64,000 bases of DNA from Sulfolobales archaeon Acd1 (GCA_000389735.1 APJY01000002.1:186001-250000), one strand, 5' to 3'; counted from the first letter of the stretch, positions 15,246 to 27,042 are shown. Numbers and translations: made by a program. The notes: generated by a model not told the origin, from the sequence alone.

Positions 15246-15988
15246 GGATTTATGCCGATTACCGCGAGGAGAAAAGCGGGGTTCCTGAGCTTCTTAAAAA
15301 GCTTGGAGCTCTAGTTATCCTGGAGAACCTCTCAGTAGGGGATTACGTAGTCGGAGAAGGCGTAATAATAGAGAGGAAGTCGGTAACAGATTTCGTAAAG
15401 TCCATATTTGACAAACGTCTTTTTGATCAGGCATCAAAACTGAAAGAAACTTCCTCCAATGCATTCATAATATTAGAAGGTAGTATAGAAAGAGCAAAAA
15501 GATTTACGAGTAATTGGAACGCGGTGCTGGGAGCACTGGTCTCGATCCAGGTAGGTTACGGTATAGGGATTCTCCTATCCAGCGATGTGGAGGACACCGC
15601 TTATTTGATTTATAAATTGGGAGAAAAGTTCTTGGAGTCACAAAGGCGGACGATTAGCCTTGTAAGAAAGCCCAAATTATCAACCTTAAGGGATGCCCAA
15701 CTCTTCGTGGTTCAATCTTTCCCGAACATCGGGCCAGTACTAGCTGAAAAACTTCTCGAGAGGTTCGGCAGTATTAAGGATATTTGCAACGCCTCAATAT
15801 CAGACCTTCAGAAGGTTCTAGGGGAAAAGAGGGCAGAAGAATTATTCAAGTTAATAAACAGTAAATTTAACGATAAATCTTCGGAAAATCGAAAAATCAA
15901 TGTAATCAAAAAAGGTGAAAAGGATTCCGAATTAGAGAAAATGAAGGGTAAGTCCAGCAAGCGTACTCTGGAGGATTTCATGTCATAA
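15242..15988 (+). CDS. xpf: XPF/Mus81-family 3'-flap endonuclease (ERCC4 nuclease + HhH)
   Basis: A 248-residue nuclease that cuts branched DNA in repair and fork processing. Like other crenarchaeal XPF it lacks the helicase domain. The active site GDYVV (33-37) and ERK (44-46) with S47-V-T-D is intact, and a tandem helix-hairpin-helix is seen at about 160-200 ([19 protein letters not shown]). The C-terminal tail KRTLEDFM resembles the PCNA-binding tail that stimulates Sulfolobus XPF (inference). It converges on trxB with a 6-base overlap. Confidence 0.94.
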   Translation: MRIYADYREEKSGVPELLKKLGALVILENLSVGDYVVGEGVIIERKSVTDFVKSIFDKRLFDQASKLKETSSNAFIILEGSIERAKRFTSNWNAVLGALVSIQVGYGIGILLSSDVEDTAYLIYKLGEKFLESQRRTISLVRKPKLSTLRDAQLFVVQSFPNIGPVLAEKLLERFGSIKDICNASISDLQKVLGEKRAEELFKLINSKFNDKSSENRKINVIKKGEKDSELEKMKGKSSKRTLEDFMS

Positions 15989-16978
15989 CCTTAGACTAAC
16001 TGTCGTTTTCTTCTTCTCGGCCTTCCAGTCGACGTTCACTGGTGGAAGTCCCTTCTTCTCTCTTATGTAATTGTACGCCGAAAGGGCCGCGATTACGCCC
16101 TCAGCAGCCGCGACCACCGCCTGTTTATACTTGCTATCCGTCACGTCACCGGCGGCGAAAATACCCTCAACGCTCGTCCTGCCCTCCCTGTCGATCACTA
16201 TTTCCCCCTTCTCGTTAAGCTTAACTAAACCTTTCAGGAAGTCTGTCTTAAGCACGTAGCCCATTTCTATGATCACGCCGTTCACGCTTAGAGTCACTTC
16301 TTCCTTGCTCTCGAGGTTCCTGACGACTATGCCCTCGACCTTATTGTTACCGATTATCCTGACGACCTCATAGCCCAGATATAACGTTACGTTCGGCCTC
16401 TGCATCACCTCTTTAATGATACTATCCTCTCCCACAAGGGTTCTCGATCTGCTCACGTAATAGGCCGGTTTAGCGTACTTGCTGAGGAGCTCTATGGCCT
16501 CCAAACCCGGCTCTCCTTCTCCTACTATCACCGCTGGCTGATCCTTGAAGAACGCTGCATCACAAATAGCGCAGTAACTGACTCCCTTTCCCTTCAACTC
16601 CTTTTCGCCAGGAACGTTCAGCTCTCTTGGGGTCTTTCCAAAGGCCAGGATTACGGTGGTCCCTTTATACTCTCCCAGGATACCCTTAACTATAAAGCCG
16701 TCCTGGACCCTTTCGATTTCAACGACCTCCTCGTCGTAAACGAACTTCGCACCGAACTTCTTCGCTTGAGACTCGACTTTTCTCGCTAAGGAGAGGCCGC
16801 TTACAGCGTCGATCCCTGGGTAATTCTCTATGAGCTCCGTTAAGGTGAGCTGACCTCCTAAGTCTTTTGACAGGACTAGGGTCTTCAACCTCTGTCTGCT
16901 CGCGTAAAGTGCTGCGCTGAGACCAGCTATTCCTGCTCCCACTATTATCGTGTCCCAGGTTTCGTTAACTCCGTTCAC
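15983..16978 (-). CDS. trxB: Thioredoxin-disulfide reductase (FAD)
   Basis: A 331-residue flavoprotein that passes electrons from NAD(P)H to thioredoxin-like proteins. FAD-binding [11 protein letters not shown] is at residues 14-24, the redox pair C136-A-I-C139 (YCAICD) is present, and [20 protein letters not shown] is the C-terminal FAD motif. The NAD(P) loop [16 protein letters not shown] has GEGEPG in place of GGGxxA, so cofactor preference is not certain. The start is GTG at 16976-16978. It is a single gene converging on the superoperon. Confidence 0.93.
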   Translation of the reverse strand: MNGVNETWDTIIVGAGIAGLSAALYASRQRLKTLVLSKDLGGQLTLTELIENYPGIDAVSGLSLARKVESQAKKFGAKFVYDEEVVEIERVQDGFIVKGILGEYKGTTVILAFGKTPRELNVPGEKELKGKGVSYCAICDAAFFKDQPAVIVGEGEPGLEAIELLSKYAKPAYYVSRSRTLVGEDSIIKEVMQRPNVTLYLGYEVVRIIGNNKVEGIVVRNLESKEEVTLSVNGVIIEMGYVLKTDFLKGLVKLNEKGEIVIDREGRTSVEGIFAAGDVTDSKYKQAVVAAAEGVIAALSAYNYIREKKGLPPVNVDWKAEKKKTTVSLRL

Positions 16979-17122
16979 GTAAATTATATGGCTCCACTCC
17001 CGAAATTTAAGCTCTAGTCTGATGCTGAAAGATAAGAAAGAGAAAGCTAACCCCCTTATGACCTACAGAGCCCAGATGTAAGATCGGGAACTCGAACGGG
17101 TAGATAACGCTAGACGCTCACC

Positions 17123-17130
17123 TTTAAATA
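17123..17130 (+). promoter_or_regulatory. TATA box for aEF-2
   Basis: TTTAAATA in the 200-base divergent spacer between trxB and the aEF-2 gene. The predicted start is about 27 bases before the TTG, leaving room for the purine-rich AGAGGGTG ribosome binding site at about 17163-17170. Confidence 0.6.
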
Positions 17131-17178
17131 CGCTTAGGCTTACGGATTAGCGAGGAGCTTACAGAGGGTGTAGTTGGG

Positions 17179-19392
17179 TTGCCTAAGTACAAGACAGTAG
17201 AACAAGTACTTTCTTTAATGAAAGACGTTACAAGGGTAAGGAATATAGGAATTATAGCACATGTAGACCACGGTAAGACAACCACAAGTGATCAGTTGTT
17301 GGCGGCTGCCGGTATCATATCGCCCAAGGTAGCTGGAGAGGCTCTAGCCCTCGACTATTTGAGTGTAGAACAGCAGAGGGGTATCACGGTTAAGGCGGCT
17401 AACGTTAGCCTCTACCACGAGGCCGAAGGTAAAGGTTACGTGATTAACCTCATAGACACCCCAGGGCACGTGGACTTCAGCGGAAGGGTAACCAGGAGCT
17501 TAAGGGTTCTTGACGGTTCAATTGTAGTGGTTGACGCAGTAGAAGGAGTCATGACTCAGACAGAAACGGTACTAAGGCAGAGCCTCGAGGAGAGGGTTAG
17601 GCCTATCCTGTTCATAAATAAGATAGACAGGCTGGTTAAGGAGTTGAAACTGAGCCCTCAAGAGATGCAGCAAAAGCTGACGCAAATGATAATGGAGATC
17701 AACAACCTCATCGAAATGTACGCCGAGCCGGAGTTCAAGTCGAAGTGGAAGATAAACCCTGCGGAGGGCAACGTAATATTCGGTTCAGCTAAGGACAAGT
17801 GGGGCTTCAGTGTCCCGATGGCCCAAAAGAAGGGAGTGTCGTTTAAGGACATAATCAACGCTTACACCGCCTCCGATAAATCGAAGGTCGAGGAGCTAGC
17901 TAAGACCGTACCGATTCACGAGGCACTACTTGATGCTGTGATCAAGTTCGTTCCGAACCCCGCCGAGGCTCAGAAGTACAGGATTCCAAAAATATGGAAG
18001 GGCAATCTAGACAGCGACGTAGCAAAGGCCATGATGAGGGCGGACCCCAACGGACCGGCAGTCTTCATGATCACGGAGATGAGGGTAGATCCTCACGCGG
18101 GTCTAGTGGCTACGGGAAGAGTGTTCTCGGGGACTCTGAGGGCTGGAGAGGAACTGTGGTTGATCAATGAGAAGAAGTTACAAAAAGTGCTGCAGGTCAG
18201 CCTTTACATGGGCGCTACTAGGGAACTCGCCGATGAGATACCTGCGGGCAACATCGCCGCCGCCTTAGGCTTAGACCAGGCCAGGTCGGGCGAGACCGCC
18301 ATAGATGCGACTCTCAAGGACAAGGAAGTTGGAGCGTTCGAGCAGCTACACTACGTCTCTGAGCCTGTGGTGACCATTTCGGTCGAGCCGAAGAACCCGA
18401 AGGATCTAACCAAGATGATTGACGCCCTGAGAAAGCTTAGCATAGAGGACCCGAACCTCAAGGTGAAGATAAACGAGGAGACCGGGGAGTACCTGCTGTC
18501 AGGAATGGGCTTCCTCCACCTGGAAGTTTCGTTACAGTTACTCAGAGAGAATTACGGGATCGAGGTGGTCACCTCCCCGCCGATCGTGGTCTACAGGGAG
18601 AGCGTAAGGGCGGCCAGTCAGGTTTTCGAGGGCAAGTCTCCCAACAAGCACAACAAGTTCTACATCAGTGTCGAGCCCCTTAACGAGGCTACCATCAACT
18701 TACTGGCCTCCGGTAAGATTAAGGAGGATATGGATTCGAAGGAGATGGCCAAGATCCTGAGGGACGAGGCCGGCTGGGACTATGAAGAGGGCAAGAGGAT
18801 AATAGCCATAGACGAGAACCTTAACGTATTCGTGGATAAGACGTCAGGAGTCCAACACCTCAGGGAGGTCATGGACACGGTGATTCAGGGCTTCAGGCTC
18901 GCGATGAGGGAGGGCCCCCTCGCCCACGAGCCCGTTAGGGGCTTGAAAGTCGTCCTGCACGACGCTGTAATACACGAGGACCCCGCACATAGAGGTCCCG
19001 CACAGATATATCCAGCCGTCAGAAACGCCATATTCGCTGGCATGCTTACTGCCAAGCCCACGCTACTTGAACCTCTCCAGAAGCTCGACATAAGGGTACC
19101 AATGGATTACGTTGGCAACGTGACTGCGGTTATAACGAGGAAGAGAGGAAAGGTTCTGGACATGTCTCAGGTAGGTAACGTAGCAAGGGTGACCGCCGAG
19201 ATCGCAGTGAGCGAGTCATTCGAACTCGCCAGCGAGCTGAGGGCAGCTAGCGCTGGTAGGGCGTTCTGGGGAACGGAGTTCAGCAGATGGGCTCCGGTGC
19301 CTGACGCGTTACTTACGGATATAATAATGAAGATAAGGGAGAGGAAGGGACTCCCGAAGCAGCTGCCGAAGCTCGAGGACTTCCTCTCGTGA
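17179..19392 (+). CDS. fusA: Translation elongation factor aEF-2
   Basis: A 737-residue GTPase that drives ribosomal translocation. G1 [10 protein letters not shown] (about residues 28-37), switch 2 [10 protein letters not shown] and G4 NKIDR are intact. The C-terminal loop [15 protein letters not shown] holds the histidine (about residue 603) that becomes diphthamide in archaea. Length matches Sulfolobus aEF-2 (737). The start is TTG. It is followed after 6 bases by a HAD hydrolase. Confidence 0.97.
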   Translation: MPKYKTVEQVLSLMKDVTRVRNIGIIAHVDHGKTTTSDQLLAAAGIISPKVAGEALALDYLSVEQQRGITVKAANVSLYHEAEGKGYVINLIDTPGHVDFSGRVTRSLRVLDGSIVVVDAVEGVMTQTETVLRQSLEERVRPILFINKIDRLVKELKLSPQEMQQKLTQMIMEINNLIEMYAEPEFKSKWKINPAEGNVIFGSAKDKWGFSVPMAQKKGVSFKDIINAYTASDKSKVEELAKTVPIHEALLDAVIKFVPNPAEAQKYRIPKIWKGNLDSDVAKAMMRADPNGPAVFMITEMRVDPHAGLVATGRVFSGTLRAGEELWLINEKKLQKVLQVSLYMGATRELADEIPAGNIAAALGLDQARSGETAIDATLKDKEVGAFEQLHYVSEPVVTISVEPKNPKDLTKMIDALRKLSIEDPNLKVKINEETGEYLLSGMGFLHLEVSLQLLRENYGIEVVTSPPIVVYRESVRAASQVFEGKSPNKHNKFYISVEPLNEATINLLASGKIKEDMDSKEMAKILRDEAGWDYEEGKRIIAIDENLNVFVDKTSGVQHLREVMDTVIQGFRLAMREGPLAHEPVRGLKVVLHDAVIHEDPAHRGPAQIYPAVRNAIFAGMLTAKPTLLEPLQKLDIRVPMDYVGNVTAVITRKRGKVLDMSQVGNVARVTAEIAVSESFELASELRAASAGRAFWGTEFSRWAPVPDALLTDIIMKIRERKGLPKQLPKLEDFLS

Positions 19393-19398
19393 TGAGGT

Positions 19399-20124
19399 TT
19401 GAGCGAAACGAAGATTTTCGGCAATATCAAGGCGGTATATTTCGATTATGACAACACCCTAGTCGAATTTGATTCCGTGTCTCAGAAGGCCTTAATTGAA
19501 GTTGCTAAGGACATGTTCGATTATATAACAGAGAACTACCCTAAGCTAAAGGTCAGCCTCGAGGAGCTCACGTCTACCCTTTTTTCGGTAAGTAAGTCGT
19601 TAGACGAGGAAGGCGTTTTCGACAGGAAAGAGTGGTGGCTGAAGACTCTCGAGAGGTTTGAGGTGAAGCCCAGCAACGAGGAGCTGTACTCTTGGACTCA
19701 GCTTTATTGGTCAATAGCTGGGAAAAACGAGTCTTACACCGACGCGATTGATGCGATAGAGTACTTGAAGGCGAAGGGTTACAAGGTCGGCCTGATAACT
19801 AACAGCGACGGGGAGGGAGGAGACAAGAAGGCCAGGATAAGTAGGTTCCCGCTGATAAGCAAGTTCGATGTGATAATTATCGGTGGGGAGGGTAACATAA
19901 GTCCGAAGCCTAACCCACAACCTTTCCTTCTCGCATGCGAGAAATTGGGCCTAAAGATTTCGGAGTGCGTGATGGTGGGGGACGATCCGGTCAAGGACTG
20001 TTTGGCCGCGAAGAAGGCGGGAATGAAGGCCATACTAGTGGATAGGGCCCAGAAGGTGAAGCATGCCGAGCTATATGCGGACTATGTGATTTCAAGCCTG
20101 TCAACACTTAGTGAGATATTTTGA
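19399..20124 (+). CDS. HAD-superfamily hydrolase
   Basis: A 241-residue phosphatase-like protein. Motif I is YFDYDNTL (D-x-D-x-T) near residue 15, motif II is GLITNSDG, motif III has the lysine in KPNPQPFLLA, and motif IV is VMVGDDPVKD. A helical cap lies between motifs I and II. Substrate is unknown; relatives act on phosphoglycolate, pyrimidine nucleotides or small sugar phosphates. The TTG start 6 bases after aEF-2 suggests the same transcript. Confidence 0.9.
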   Translation: MSETKIFGNIKAVYFDYDNTLVEFDSVSQKALIEVAKDMFDYITENYPKLKVSLEELTSTLFSVSKSLDEEGVFDRKEWWLKTLERFEVKPSNEELYSWTQLYWSIAGKNESYTDAIDAIEYLKAKGYKVGLITNSDGEGGDKKARISRFPLISKFDVIIIGGEGNISPKPNPQPFLLACEKLGLKISECVMVGDDPVKDCLAAKKAGMKAILVDRAQKVKHAELYADYVISSLSTLSEIF

Positions 20125-20148
20125 GCGATTCTGATCTTTCCTCGTCAG

Positions 20149-21471
20149 CTAAATGTTCATTTGTTCGAACTCGTTTTTCAAGAACTCATTTAGGATCTTG
20201 ATCCTCACTAAAACCTCTAATAGTCCCTGCGGTGGGGAGAACTCACCCAAACCTTCAATGGTTACCTTATCGAAGAAGGACTCAACGATGCCTAATATCT
20301 CCCCGAAGGGTCTGTCCCTAGCCCTTCCTGTCTTCATGACCATACGAAACGAGGACAGGTACTGTTGCGGGCTTAATCCCATAACTAATTTCAGTCTAAC
20401 CTCAAGAGGTAGGGACTCTAAGAGTTCCCTAACGTCCTCCAGTATTTCCGACTCGTTAAACTCTAACGAGTCCACTAGCCCGCTTACCACGTTGACGAAC
20501 CTTTCAAGCAGTTCCTCCTCCTGGGGTTCGACCACGTCCTTATTTGAGTGATAATAACTCACTTCTTCCTTAGGAGAGAGGGTCACAGTGGGGATCCCCT
20601 TCCTTAAGAAGGCGTAGCTGTTCGTATAGGCCTGGGGTCTCCTTTCTATCGGAATCCGTGATTCAACGACACCGACAGCGCTCTTGAAAAGACCGGGAGA
20701 TACGAAGAGTACCGAGGTTGGGTCAAGGAAGTCCAAATCGACGACGAACTTAGGGGAGTCCCTTAAAGAGGACACGTAAGCTCTAGCCCCGCAACCCCAA
20801 GATAGGGTGTCGAAATAACAACCCGATTCTTCGGCCGTTAACGACACCAGTTTCAAGGTTCTCTTCTCATTCTTTATGAACGGAAGAAGAGCGACGCCGG
20901 CCAGGTCGTCGTGCTCCCCACTCAGGAAGTGGTCGTGGTGAGCCGTCACGTATACTAGCTCGTCCGTCTTACCTGCTCTTACGGCCTCCACGTTATATCC
21001 CACGCTGGGCGCGAACTTCGTCTCCACCTCGACGTAGCACGTTTCGTCGTTGGGCCTTCTGTCCAAGAACACTGCAGGGATGGGGGGAGGCTCGCCGTAA
21101 TATTGCAAAAAAGGACTACGTTTAAGCACGAACCTTCTCAACGTTCCGTCATTCGTGGTGAAAGCTACGGCCTCAACCCCCTCTTCAATCGCCTGGCTGT
21201 AGAGCTTAGGGATCTCGAAAAGCGACTTCACCTCTATTACTTTAGCCTCGCCAGCACCGGAGGGACTGTAGGTCAGGCTCAACGCTTTCGCGTTGCAACT
21301 AACGGAGACGCTCTTCTCCTGCCAATTTAACACGTCTACGGGAACCACCCTCACGTCGTCGGCGACGCCCTCAAAGGTTTCCTTAATTAAGTCGACGAGC
21401 CTTCGCTCTTCTTTAGAACCCGCTATGACCTCTCCGATTGATGAGAGCTTCTTAATTACCTCAACTATCAT
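20149..21471 (-). CDS. M28-family zinc peptidase-like protein
   Basis: A 440-residue protein with the di-zinc aminopeptidase pattern of family M28: TAHHDHF, GEHDDLAG (bridging Asp), TAEESG (catalytic and metal Glu) and YYHSNKD. No signal peptide is seen, so it is probably cytoplasmic. The N-terminal part contains the protease-associated style insert found in this family. Substrate is unknown. It diverges from DUF447 across only 21 bases and converges on the HAD gene. Confidence 0.87.
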   Translation of the reverse strand: MIVEVIKKLSSIGEVIAGSKEERRLVDLIKETFEGVADDVRVVPVDVLNWQEKSVSVSCNAKALSLTYSPSGAGEAKVIEVKSLFEIPKLYSQAIEEGVEAVAFTTNDGTLRRFVLKRSPFLQYYGEPPPIPAVFLDRRPNDETCYVEVETKFAPSVGYNVEAVRAGKTDELVYVTAHHDHFLSGEHDDLAGVALLPFIKNEKRTLKLVSLTAEESGCYFDTLSWGCGARAYVSSLRDSPKFVVDLDFLDPTSVLFVSPGLFKSAVGVVESRIPIERRPQAYTNSYAFLRKGIPTVTLSPKEEVSYYHSNKDVVEPQEEELLERFVNVVSGLVDSLEFNESEILEDVRELLESLPLEVRLKLVMGLSPQQYLSSFRMVMKTGRARDRPFGEILGIVESFFDKVTIEGLGEFSPPQGLLEVLVRIKILNEFLKNEFEQMNI

Positions 21472-21492
21472 TGAGCCGGTGCGTAGTCAAGC

Positions 21493-22080
21493 TTGAAAAC
21501 CAACGATATACGTCTTTTCGCCCATAACGGGATCTACGAGGTCCTGTTATCGACGGGCTTCGGCGATGAAACCAATGTATCCCCCGTGGGGTTGCACGTG
21601 CGAGGCACAGACCTTAAAATTTTCCTGTATAAGTCCACGAAGTCTTACGAAATCCTCGTAAGAAATCCCAAATGTGGCATAACAATATCATTCGACGCTA
21701 GAAAGTTCTATATGGCATTAAAAGGTGAAATGAATAATCAAGTTAGATTTTCTAAAAACGGATTTCCCTTTATAGATGGTGACGCTGTTCTATTGGCCGA
21801 ATGCCTCCCGGAAAAGGACGAAGACCCCGCGACATTCAAGGTCGTGCCTCATGAAGCTATGCTGAACATCGTCGAGTTCCCGGCATTTAACAGGGCGAAC
21901 GCCTTACTCATAGACGCTCTAGTACACTTGACGCGTTTGCCTATTGAGGAGCCTCACACCAGAGAAGCTCTGAGGATTTTACTTATCTATGAGCTCTCAA
22001 CGGCCAAACGTCTCGCTCCAGAGCTTGCAAATATAGTGGATGAAATTGTCGGCCAGGTAATGAAAGCCTATAAATTGTGA
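21493..22080 (+). CDS. DUF447 family protein
   Basis: A 195-residue archaeal protein of the DUF447 family, which adopts an FMN-binding split-barrel-like fold. Seen are FGDETNVSPVGLHV and the strand-turn-strand region around CGITISFDARKFYMALKGE, plus a helical C-terminus rich in LLIDALVHLTRL and EALRILLIYELS. The start is TTG. In other archaea relatives lie near cofactor genes; here the next gene is leuB, 15 bases on. Function unknown. Confidence 0.8.
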   Translation: MKTNDIRLFAHNGIYEVLLSTGFGDETNVSPVGLHVRGTDLKIFLYKSTKSYEILVRNPKCGITISFDARKFYMALKGEMNNQVRFSKNGFPFIDGDAVLLAECLPEKDEDPATFKVVPHEAMLNIVEFPAFNRANALLIDALVHLTRLPIEEPHTREALRILLIYELSTAKRLAPELANIVDEIVGQVMKAYKL

Positions 22081-22095
22081 TAAGCTTCATGAGAC

Positions 22096-23106
22096 GTGTC
22101 GTTCAGGGTAGCACTTATTCCTGGCGATGGAATTGGACCAGAAATTGTACTGAACGCCAAGAGGATTCTCGCGAGGTTGAATCAGCTTTTCGATCTCAAA
22201 ATCGAGTACGCTGAAATCGAGGCGGGAGACGGTGCATTTCGGAAGTACGGTGACCCTTTGCCCAAGGAATCCCTCGAGGTCATAGAGGCGTCAGACTTCA
22301 TATTGAAAGGCCCTGTTGGCGAGTCTGCAGCCGACGTGGTGGTGAGGTTGCGCCAGATGTACGATATGTACGCTAACATAAGGCCCGCGAGGAGCTTACC
22401 TAACGTACCCACTAAGTTCGGGTTCGTTGATATCCTAATAGTCAGGGAGAACACTGAGGACCTTTACAAGGGGTTCGAGCATATGGTCTCCTCAGACACG
22501 GCCGTAGGCCTGAAAGTAATAACGTATAACGCTTCTAAGAGGATAGCTGAGGTGGCCCTGAGGTACGCGTTGATGAGAAGGAAGAAGGTGACCTGCGTTC
22601 ACAAGGCGAACGTGATGAGGATAACCGATGGACTGTTCGCCAAGGCCTGCAGGGATGTCCTTAAGGGTAAGGTCGAGTACAACGAGATGTACGTCGACGC
22701 GGCCGCGGCGAACCTTGTTAGGGATCCGTCCATGTTTGACGTGATAGTGACGGAGAACGTTTACGGTGATATCTTGAGCGATGAGGCCAGCCAAATAGCG
22801 GGTAGCCTCGGCTTAGCCCCTTCAGCAAACATCGGCGACGGAAAGTGCCTGTTCGAGCCTGTTCACGGAGCCGCGTTCGATATTGCAGGTAAGAACATCG
22901 CCAATCCGACCGCATTCCTCCTTTCTGTGGCCATGATGTACGACGTCATGTACGAAAGGTCGAAGGACGTCAGGTACAAGAACGCGGCTGAGGCTTTGAG
23001 GAAGGCAATCGATAAGGCGTATGAGACCGAAAAGGTCACTCCAGATGTGGGAGGGATACTGAAAACGACGGAAATGATAGAGGCTATTTACAACTACTTG
23101 GGGTGA
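22096..23106 (+). CDS. leuB: 3-isopropylmalate dehydrogenase
   Basis: A 336-residue NAD-dependent decarboxylating dehydrogenase of leucine synthesis. It parallels the Sulfurisphaera tokodaii enzyme along its length: LIPGDGIGPEIV, GPVGESAADVVVRLRQMYD, IVRENTEDLYKGFEH, VTCVHKANVMRITDGLF, EMYVDAAAANLVR and the metal-binding NVYGDILSDEASQIAGSLG. Some crenarchaeal enzymes of this group also accept homoisocitrate or isocitrate, which sequence alone cannot exclude. The GTG start gives VSFRVALIPGDG. ileS follows 6 bases later. Confidence 0.93.
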   Translation: MSFRVALIPGDGIGPEIVLNAKRILARLNQLFDLKIEYAEIEAGDGAFRKYGDPLPKESLEVIEASDFILKGPVGESAADVVVRLRQMYDMYANIRPARSLPNVPTKFGFVDILIVRENTEDLYKGFEHMVSSDTAVGLKVITYNASKRIAEVALRYALMRRKKVTCVHKANVMRITDGLFAKACRDVLKGKVEYNEMYVDAAAANLVRDPSMFDVIVTENVYGDILSDEASQIAGSLGLAPSANIGDGKCLFEPVHGAAFDIAGKNIANPTAFLLSVAMMYDVMYERSKDVRYKNAAEALRKAIDKAYETEKVTPDVGGILKTTEMIEAIYNYLG

Positions 23107-23112
23107 TCCTTA

Positions 23113-26100
23113 GTGGGAGTAATTAGAGCTCTCGAACCCAGCTATGACGCCAAGAAAGTAGAGAACGACGTCTTTAGGATATGGGAGGAGAGAAACTCTT
23201 ACAAGGAGCTGAAGGAAGAAGTGTCCAAAAGGCCTAAAAAGTTCCTGTTTATCGACGGTCCTCCTTACGCTTCAGCTCCCGTACCTCACCTAGGAACGGT
23301 CTGGAACAAGACGATCAAGGACTGTATACTAAGGTATGAGAGGCTGAAGGGTTACAGGGTTTACGATCAGCCCGGATACGACACCCACGGCCTTCCTATC
23401 GAGGTGAAGGTCGAGTCGATACTCGGCATAAAGAAGAAAAGTGAAATAATCAACAACTACGGCGTAGATAGATTCGTCAGCCAATGTAAAGAGTTTGCCA
23501 CTGCGAACTTAGAAGGTTTAACTAAAGAATTCAAGAACGTCGGGGTGTTCATGGATTGGGACAACCCCTACATCACGTTTAAGGACGAGTTTATCTCCGC
23601 CTCTTGGGCCTTAATCAAAAGGGCCCACGAGCGCAACCTCCTGAGACGTCAAAAGTACGTGATTCACTGGTGTCCGAGATGCGAGACCACGCTTTCGGAT
23701 TATGAGGTTTCCGAATACACCGAACTTGAGGACCCGTCTATCTACGTTAAATTCAGGTTGTTAGGGGAGGAGAACAAGTACCTCCTCATCTGGACCACAA
23801 CCCCTTGGACCATTCCGGCAAACGTGTTCGTCATGGTGAACGGGAACAGCACGTACGCGGAGGTTCAAGTGGGTGACGAGGTTCTAATCATCGCTGAGCC
23901 CAGAGTAGAGCACGTCATGAAGGAGGCAAGGATCACTAAGTACAAGGTAATTAACACGCTTAAGGGCAAGGACTTAGTGGGTCTGAGGTACGAGCACCCT
24001 CTTAAGGATATAGTGGGGGCTCAAAAGGGTTTAGATCAGTATCACGTTGTAATTGACGCTGGAGACGTGGTTACCCTAGAGGAGGGAACCGGGCTAGTAC
24101 ACGCGGCGACTGGTCACGGTGACGTAGACTTCGAAATAGGGATGAAACACGGCATGCCCGTCGTGATGTTCGTTAACGATAGGGGGGAGTACACTGAGGA
24201 AGCGGGCAAGTACAAAGGCATGAGCGTCAGGGAGGCTAATCAGGTCATTATTGAGGACCTCAAACAGAGGAGGGCCTTGTTTTACGCTACTAAGCTCAAG
24301 CACAGGTACCCGATCTGTTGGAGGTGTAAGACCCCCCTTATCCTCAGGGCTGTTGACCAGTGGTACATAGCGGTTTCTCAACTCAAATCGGACTTGTTGA
24401 GGGAAATTGAAAGGGTCACATGGATCCCAGAGTGGGGCAAGACGAGGATAAGGAACTTGGTGGAGAACATAAGGGATTGGGCTATCGGTAGGCAAAGGTT
24501 CTGGGGGATACCCTTACCTATATGGGTTTGTCCGGAGGGCCACGTCACCGTAGTTGGCAGTAGGAAGGAGCTGGAATCTCTAGCTGTAACGCCTGTGCCG
24601 GAGGACCTTCATAGGCCTCGGATAGACTCGGTCAAGATCAAGTGCCCCGTCTGCGGTAAGGAAGCTACTAGAGTGCCCGACGTCGCCGACGTGTGGATGG
24701 ATAGCGGCGTGGCGTTTTTCGCCAGCTTCGGCGAGGACTGGGATAGGAAGTGGAAAGAGTTGGGCCCCGTTGATCTAGTCCTGGAAGGACACGACCAGCT
24801 AAGGGGCTGGTTCTTCAGCCTTCTGAGATCAGGCGTGATACTGGAGAACAGGGCACCATACAAGGCAGTCTTAGTCCACGGCTTCATGCTCGACGAGAAA
24901 GGTAGAGAAATGCACAAGAGCTTAGGTAACTACATTGAGCCAGGAGAGGTAATCTCCAAGTACGGCAGAGACGCTCTAAGGCTGTGGTTGCTTAGCAACA
25001 CAACGTGGGAGGACGCGAGGTTCTCGTGGAGTAGTATCGAACAGACTTATAAGAACTTACAGATCGTTTGGAACGTTTTCGTCTTCGCGTCGACCTACAT
25101 GTCGCTGGACGGTTTCGATCCGTCAAAGTATAGCTTGGACGAAGTATATCCCAAGCTTAGGGTGGAGGACAGATGGTTGCTATCGCGGTTCTTCAGGCTT
25201 TTGAAGAACGTCGACCAATCGATGAGCATCTATAAGGTCCACGAGTTGGCCAACGCTCTAACGGACTTCATTCTTAACGACGTGAGTAGGCTCTATATTA
25301 GGCTCATAAGGAAGAGGGCGTGGGAGGAGGGCCTAAATGACGACAAGGTCGCCCTTTATACAACGCTCAACTTCGTCTTAAAGAACTGGTTGATCTTAGC
25401 TTCTACTGTGATTCCGTTTATCGCCGAGAAAATGTACCAGGCGATTTATGATGACGCCAAACCGACCATCGCAATGGAGCTGCTTCCGGAGGTCAGAGAG
25501 GAGTTGATCGACGACGAGCTGGAGAACGCTATGAGGCTCGCCCTCACGATTCAGGAGGCCACACTCAACGCCAGGTCTAAGGCGGGAATAAAGCTCCGCT
25601 GGCCGTTACAGAAGGCTTACGTGTTCCTGACCTCTGAGGTTGACAGGAGGAGAGCGGAAGCGTTATACGACGTGCTCAAGTTGATGCTTAACGTTAGGGA
25701 TCTTGAAATAGGGGGGATCGAAGGCTATTCCAAGTTCTCGAAGGTTCTAGCTAGGCCGAACGCTGCTAAGATCGGGCCTCAGTTCAAGCGCATGAGCAGG
25801 GCCGTGATCGAGTACATAGAAAGGAACCCGGAGCTAGTCGCTAAGGACATCCTAGAATCCGGTTATCACAAAGTGATGTTGGATTCCACTGAAGCGGAGA
25901 TAACTAAGGAGCACGTGGTCTTGGAGGAGGAAGTACAGAAGGGATACGTATCTGCCAGGTTCGACGGGGGAGTCGTTGTAATTTCAACGGAGGTCAGCCC
26001 TGAGGTCGAAGAGGAAGGGATAGTGAGAGACCTCATAAGGAGGATCCAGGTTATGAGAAAACAGCTCAAGCTACAGGTTACCGATTTCGTTAAGGTCGCC

Positions 26101-26265
26101 ATAAAGGTTCCGGAAGAGAGGAAGGGTTTGGTTAACAAGTGGGCAGACTACATAAAGAAGGAGACCAGAGCGGTCGAGGTTTTAGAAGGGGAGGTTACCG
26201 GTGACTTAGTGCAGGGCTGGGACATAGAGAACGAGGTCTACTTCATAGGAGTATCAAGGGCATGA
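23113..26265 (+). CDS. ileS: Isoleucyl-tRNA synthetase
   Basis: A 1050-residue class Ia synthetase. The ATP-binding HIGH motif is HLGT (about 58-61, in [12 protein letters not shown]), the KMSKS counterpart is MHKSLGN ([14 protein letters not shown]), and the CP1 editing domain has [13 protein letters not shown]. Cysteine pairs CPRC, CWRC and CPVC suggest zinc-binding knuckles. The length fits the archaeal/eukaryotic type. The GTG start is 6 bases after leuB; the end overlaps the next gene by 4 bases. Confidence 0.96.
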   Translation: MGVIRALEPSYDAKKVENDVFRIWEERNSYKELKEEVSKRPKKFLFIDGPPYASAPVPHLGTVWNKTIKDCILRYERLKGYRVYDQPGYDTHGLPIEVKVESILGIKKKSEIINNYGVDRFVSQCKEFATANLEGLTKEFKNVGVFMDWDNPYITFKDEFISASWALIKRAHERNLLRRQKYVIHWCPRCETTLSDYEVSEYTELEDPSIYVKFRLLGEENKYLLIWTTTPWTIPANVFVMVNGNSTYAEVQVGDEVLIIAEPRVEHVMKEARITKYKVINTLKGKDLVGLRYEHPLKDIVGAQKGLDQYHVVIDAGDVVTLEEGTGLVHAATGHGDVDFEIGMKHGMPVVMFVNDRGEYTEEAGKYKGMSVREANQVIIEDLKQRRALFYATKLKHRYPICWRCKTPLILRAVDQWYIAVSQLKSDLLREIERVTWIPEWGKTRIRNLVENIRDWAIGRQRFWGIPLPIWVCPEGHVTVVGSRKELESLAVTPVPEDLHRPRIDSVKIKCPVCGKEATRVPDVADVWMDSGVAFFASFGEDWDRKWKELGPVDLVLEGHDQLRGWFFSLLRSGVILENRAPYKAVLVHGFMLDEKGREMHKSLGNYIEPGEVISKYGRDALRLWLLSNTTWEDARFSWSSIEQTYKNLQIVWNVFVFASTYMSLDGFDPSKYSLDEVYPKLRVEDRWLLSRFFRLLKNVDQSMSIYKVHELANALTDFILNDVSRLYIRLIRKRAWEEGLNDDKVALYTTLNFVLKNWLILASTVIPFIAEKMYQAIYDDAKPTIAMELLPEVREELIDDELENAMRLALTIQEATLNARSKAGIKLRWPLQKAYVFLTSEVDRRRAEALYDVLKLMLNVRDLEIGGIEGYSKFSKVLARPNAAKIGPQFKRMSRAVIEYIERNPELVAKDILESGYHKVMLDSTEAEITKEHVVLEEEVQKGYVSARFDGGVVVISTEVSPEVEEEGIVRDLIRRIQVMRKQLKLQVTDFVKVAIKVPEERKGLVNKWADYIKKETRAVEVLEGEVTGDLVQGWDIENEVYFIGVSRA

Positions 26266-26984
26266 TGCCCTTTCCACGAAGGAAACCGTTGGAAGTAGTT
26301 CTCTTTTTATCAACCTTCTCGCAGGAGAGCTCCCTTCTCGAAATCACAATGAAATTGGGCACTATACTCCGCTACGTTAACATCTTCAGGGTGAGTGAGC
26401 TCACTTGGATCGTCGATCGGAGCGAGTTCCTTAATATTGTTAGGGAAATAACCGATTACGCCCAAGAGGTTCCGTATCTTAAAAAGTTTATTTCATTAAA
26501 GAAAAACTTAAAATACGTAGGACTTCTTCCGCCGATGAACGTACCCTCACACGTGGTAAGTAAGCAGGCCGTGGAGGGCGAAATCAGGAAAGTCAAGGAC
26601 GGTGAGGTAGGTTTAGGTAAGAGAGTACGGAAGAGGGGCGGATACGTCCTGGTAACGGATTCGAGGACGATTAGGGCAGTTCCGTATGAGAACGTGTTCT
26701 ACGAAGGCCCTAGAGTGAGGTTCGTGAGATCATTGGACGAGCTAGAGAAGGGAAGGTTCACGGTTGTTGGAGACAGGTACGGTGAAAACTTCGATAAAAT
26801 ATCGAGTCTATTAGCGTCAAAATACGAAGAGAGTGGGATCAGACTTATCATAGGGCCACCCACCGGGCTTCCTCCGGACGTCTTAGGCTATAGGGTCAAT
26901 TTCGTAATGAGTCAGGGCGTAAGGGACGTTAGGACCGAGGAGGCCCTTTCCGTCGCGCTGGCTCTGCTGAACTCCGTCCTCTAG
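26262..26984 (+). CDS. SPOUT RNA methyltransferase (COG2106 family)
   Basis: A 240-residue putative RNA methyltransferase related to human SPOUT1/C9orf114. The N-terminus ([20 protein letters not shown]) and the C-terminal knot with [16 protein letters not shown] and [20 protein letters not shown] are typical. The middle ([14 protein letters not shown]) resembles an OB-like insert. In archaea this family often lies just before L3, exactly as here, which suggests a link with 23S rRNA modification (inference). Substrate base not known. Confidence 0.86.
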   Translation: MMPFPRRKPLEVVLFLSTFSQESSLLEITMKLGTILRYVNIFRVSELTWIVDRSEFLNIVREITDYAQEVPYLKKFISLKKNLKYVGLLPPMNVPSHVVSKQAVEGEIRKVKDGEVGLGKRVRKRGGYVLVTDSRTIRAVPYENVFYEGPRVRFVRSLDELEKGRFTVVGDRYGENFDKISSLLASKYEESGIRLIIGPPTGLPPDVLGYRVNFVMSQGVRDVRTEEALSVALALLNSVL

Positions 26985-27033
26985 CCCTAAGCCCTTAGGA
27001 GTGGCCCTAATCGTGACGTCGGGTGGATAGACA

Positions 27034-27042
27034 CTTTTAAAA
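27034..27042 (+). promoter_or_regulatory. TATA box for the L3 ribosomal superoperon
   Basis: CTTTTAAAA, about 43 bases before the L3 ATG, predicting a leader of about 19 bases. The spacer 26985-27081 otherwise holds only short inverted repeats. Confidence 0.6.

Noticed and set aside
17018-17036. TCTGATGCTGA in the trxB-aEF-2 spacer as a C/D RNA
   Set aside because: The C-like and D-like boxes are adjacent and no second pair exists within the needed distance.
26984-27000. CCTAAGCCCTTAGG inverted repeat after the SPOUT gene as a terminator
   Set aside because: The 2-base centre leaves too small a loop for a good RNA hairpin, and no T-rich stretch follows.
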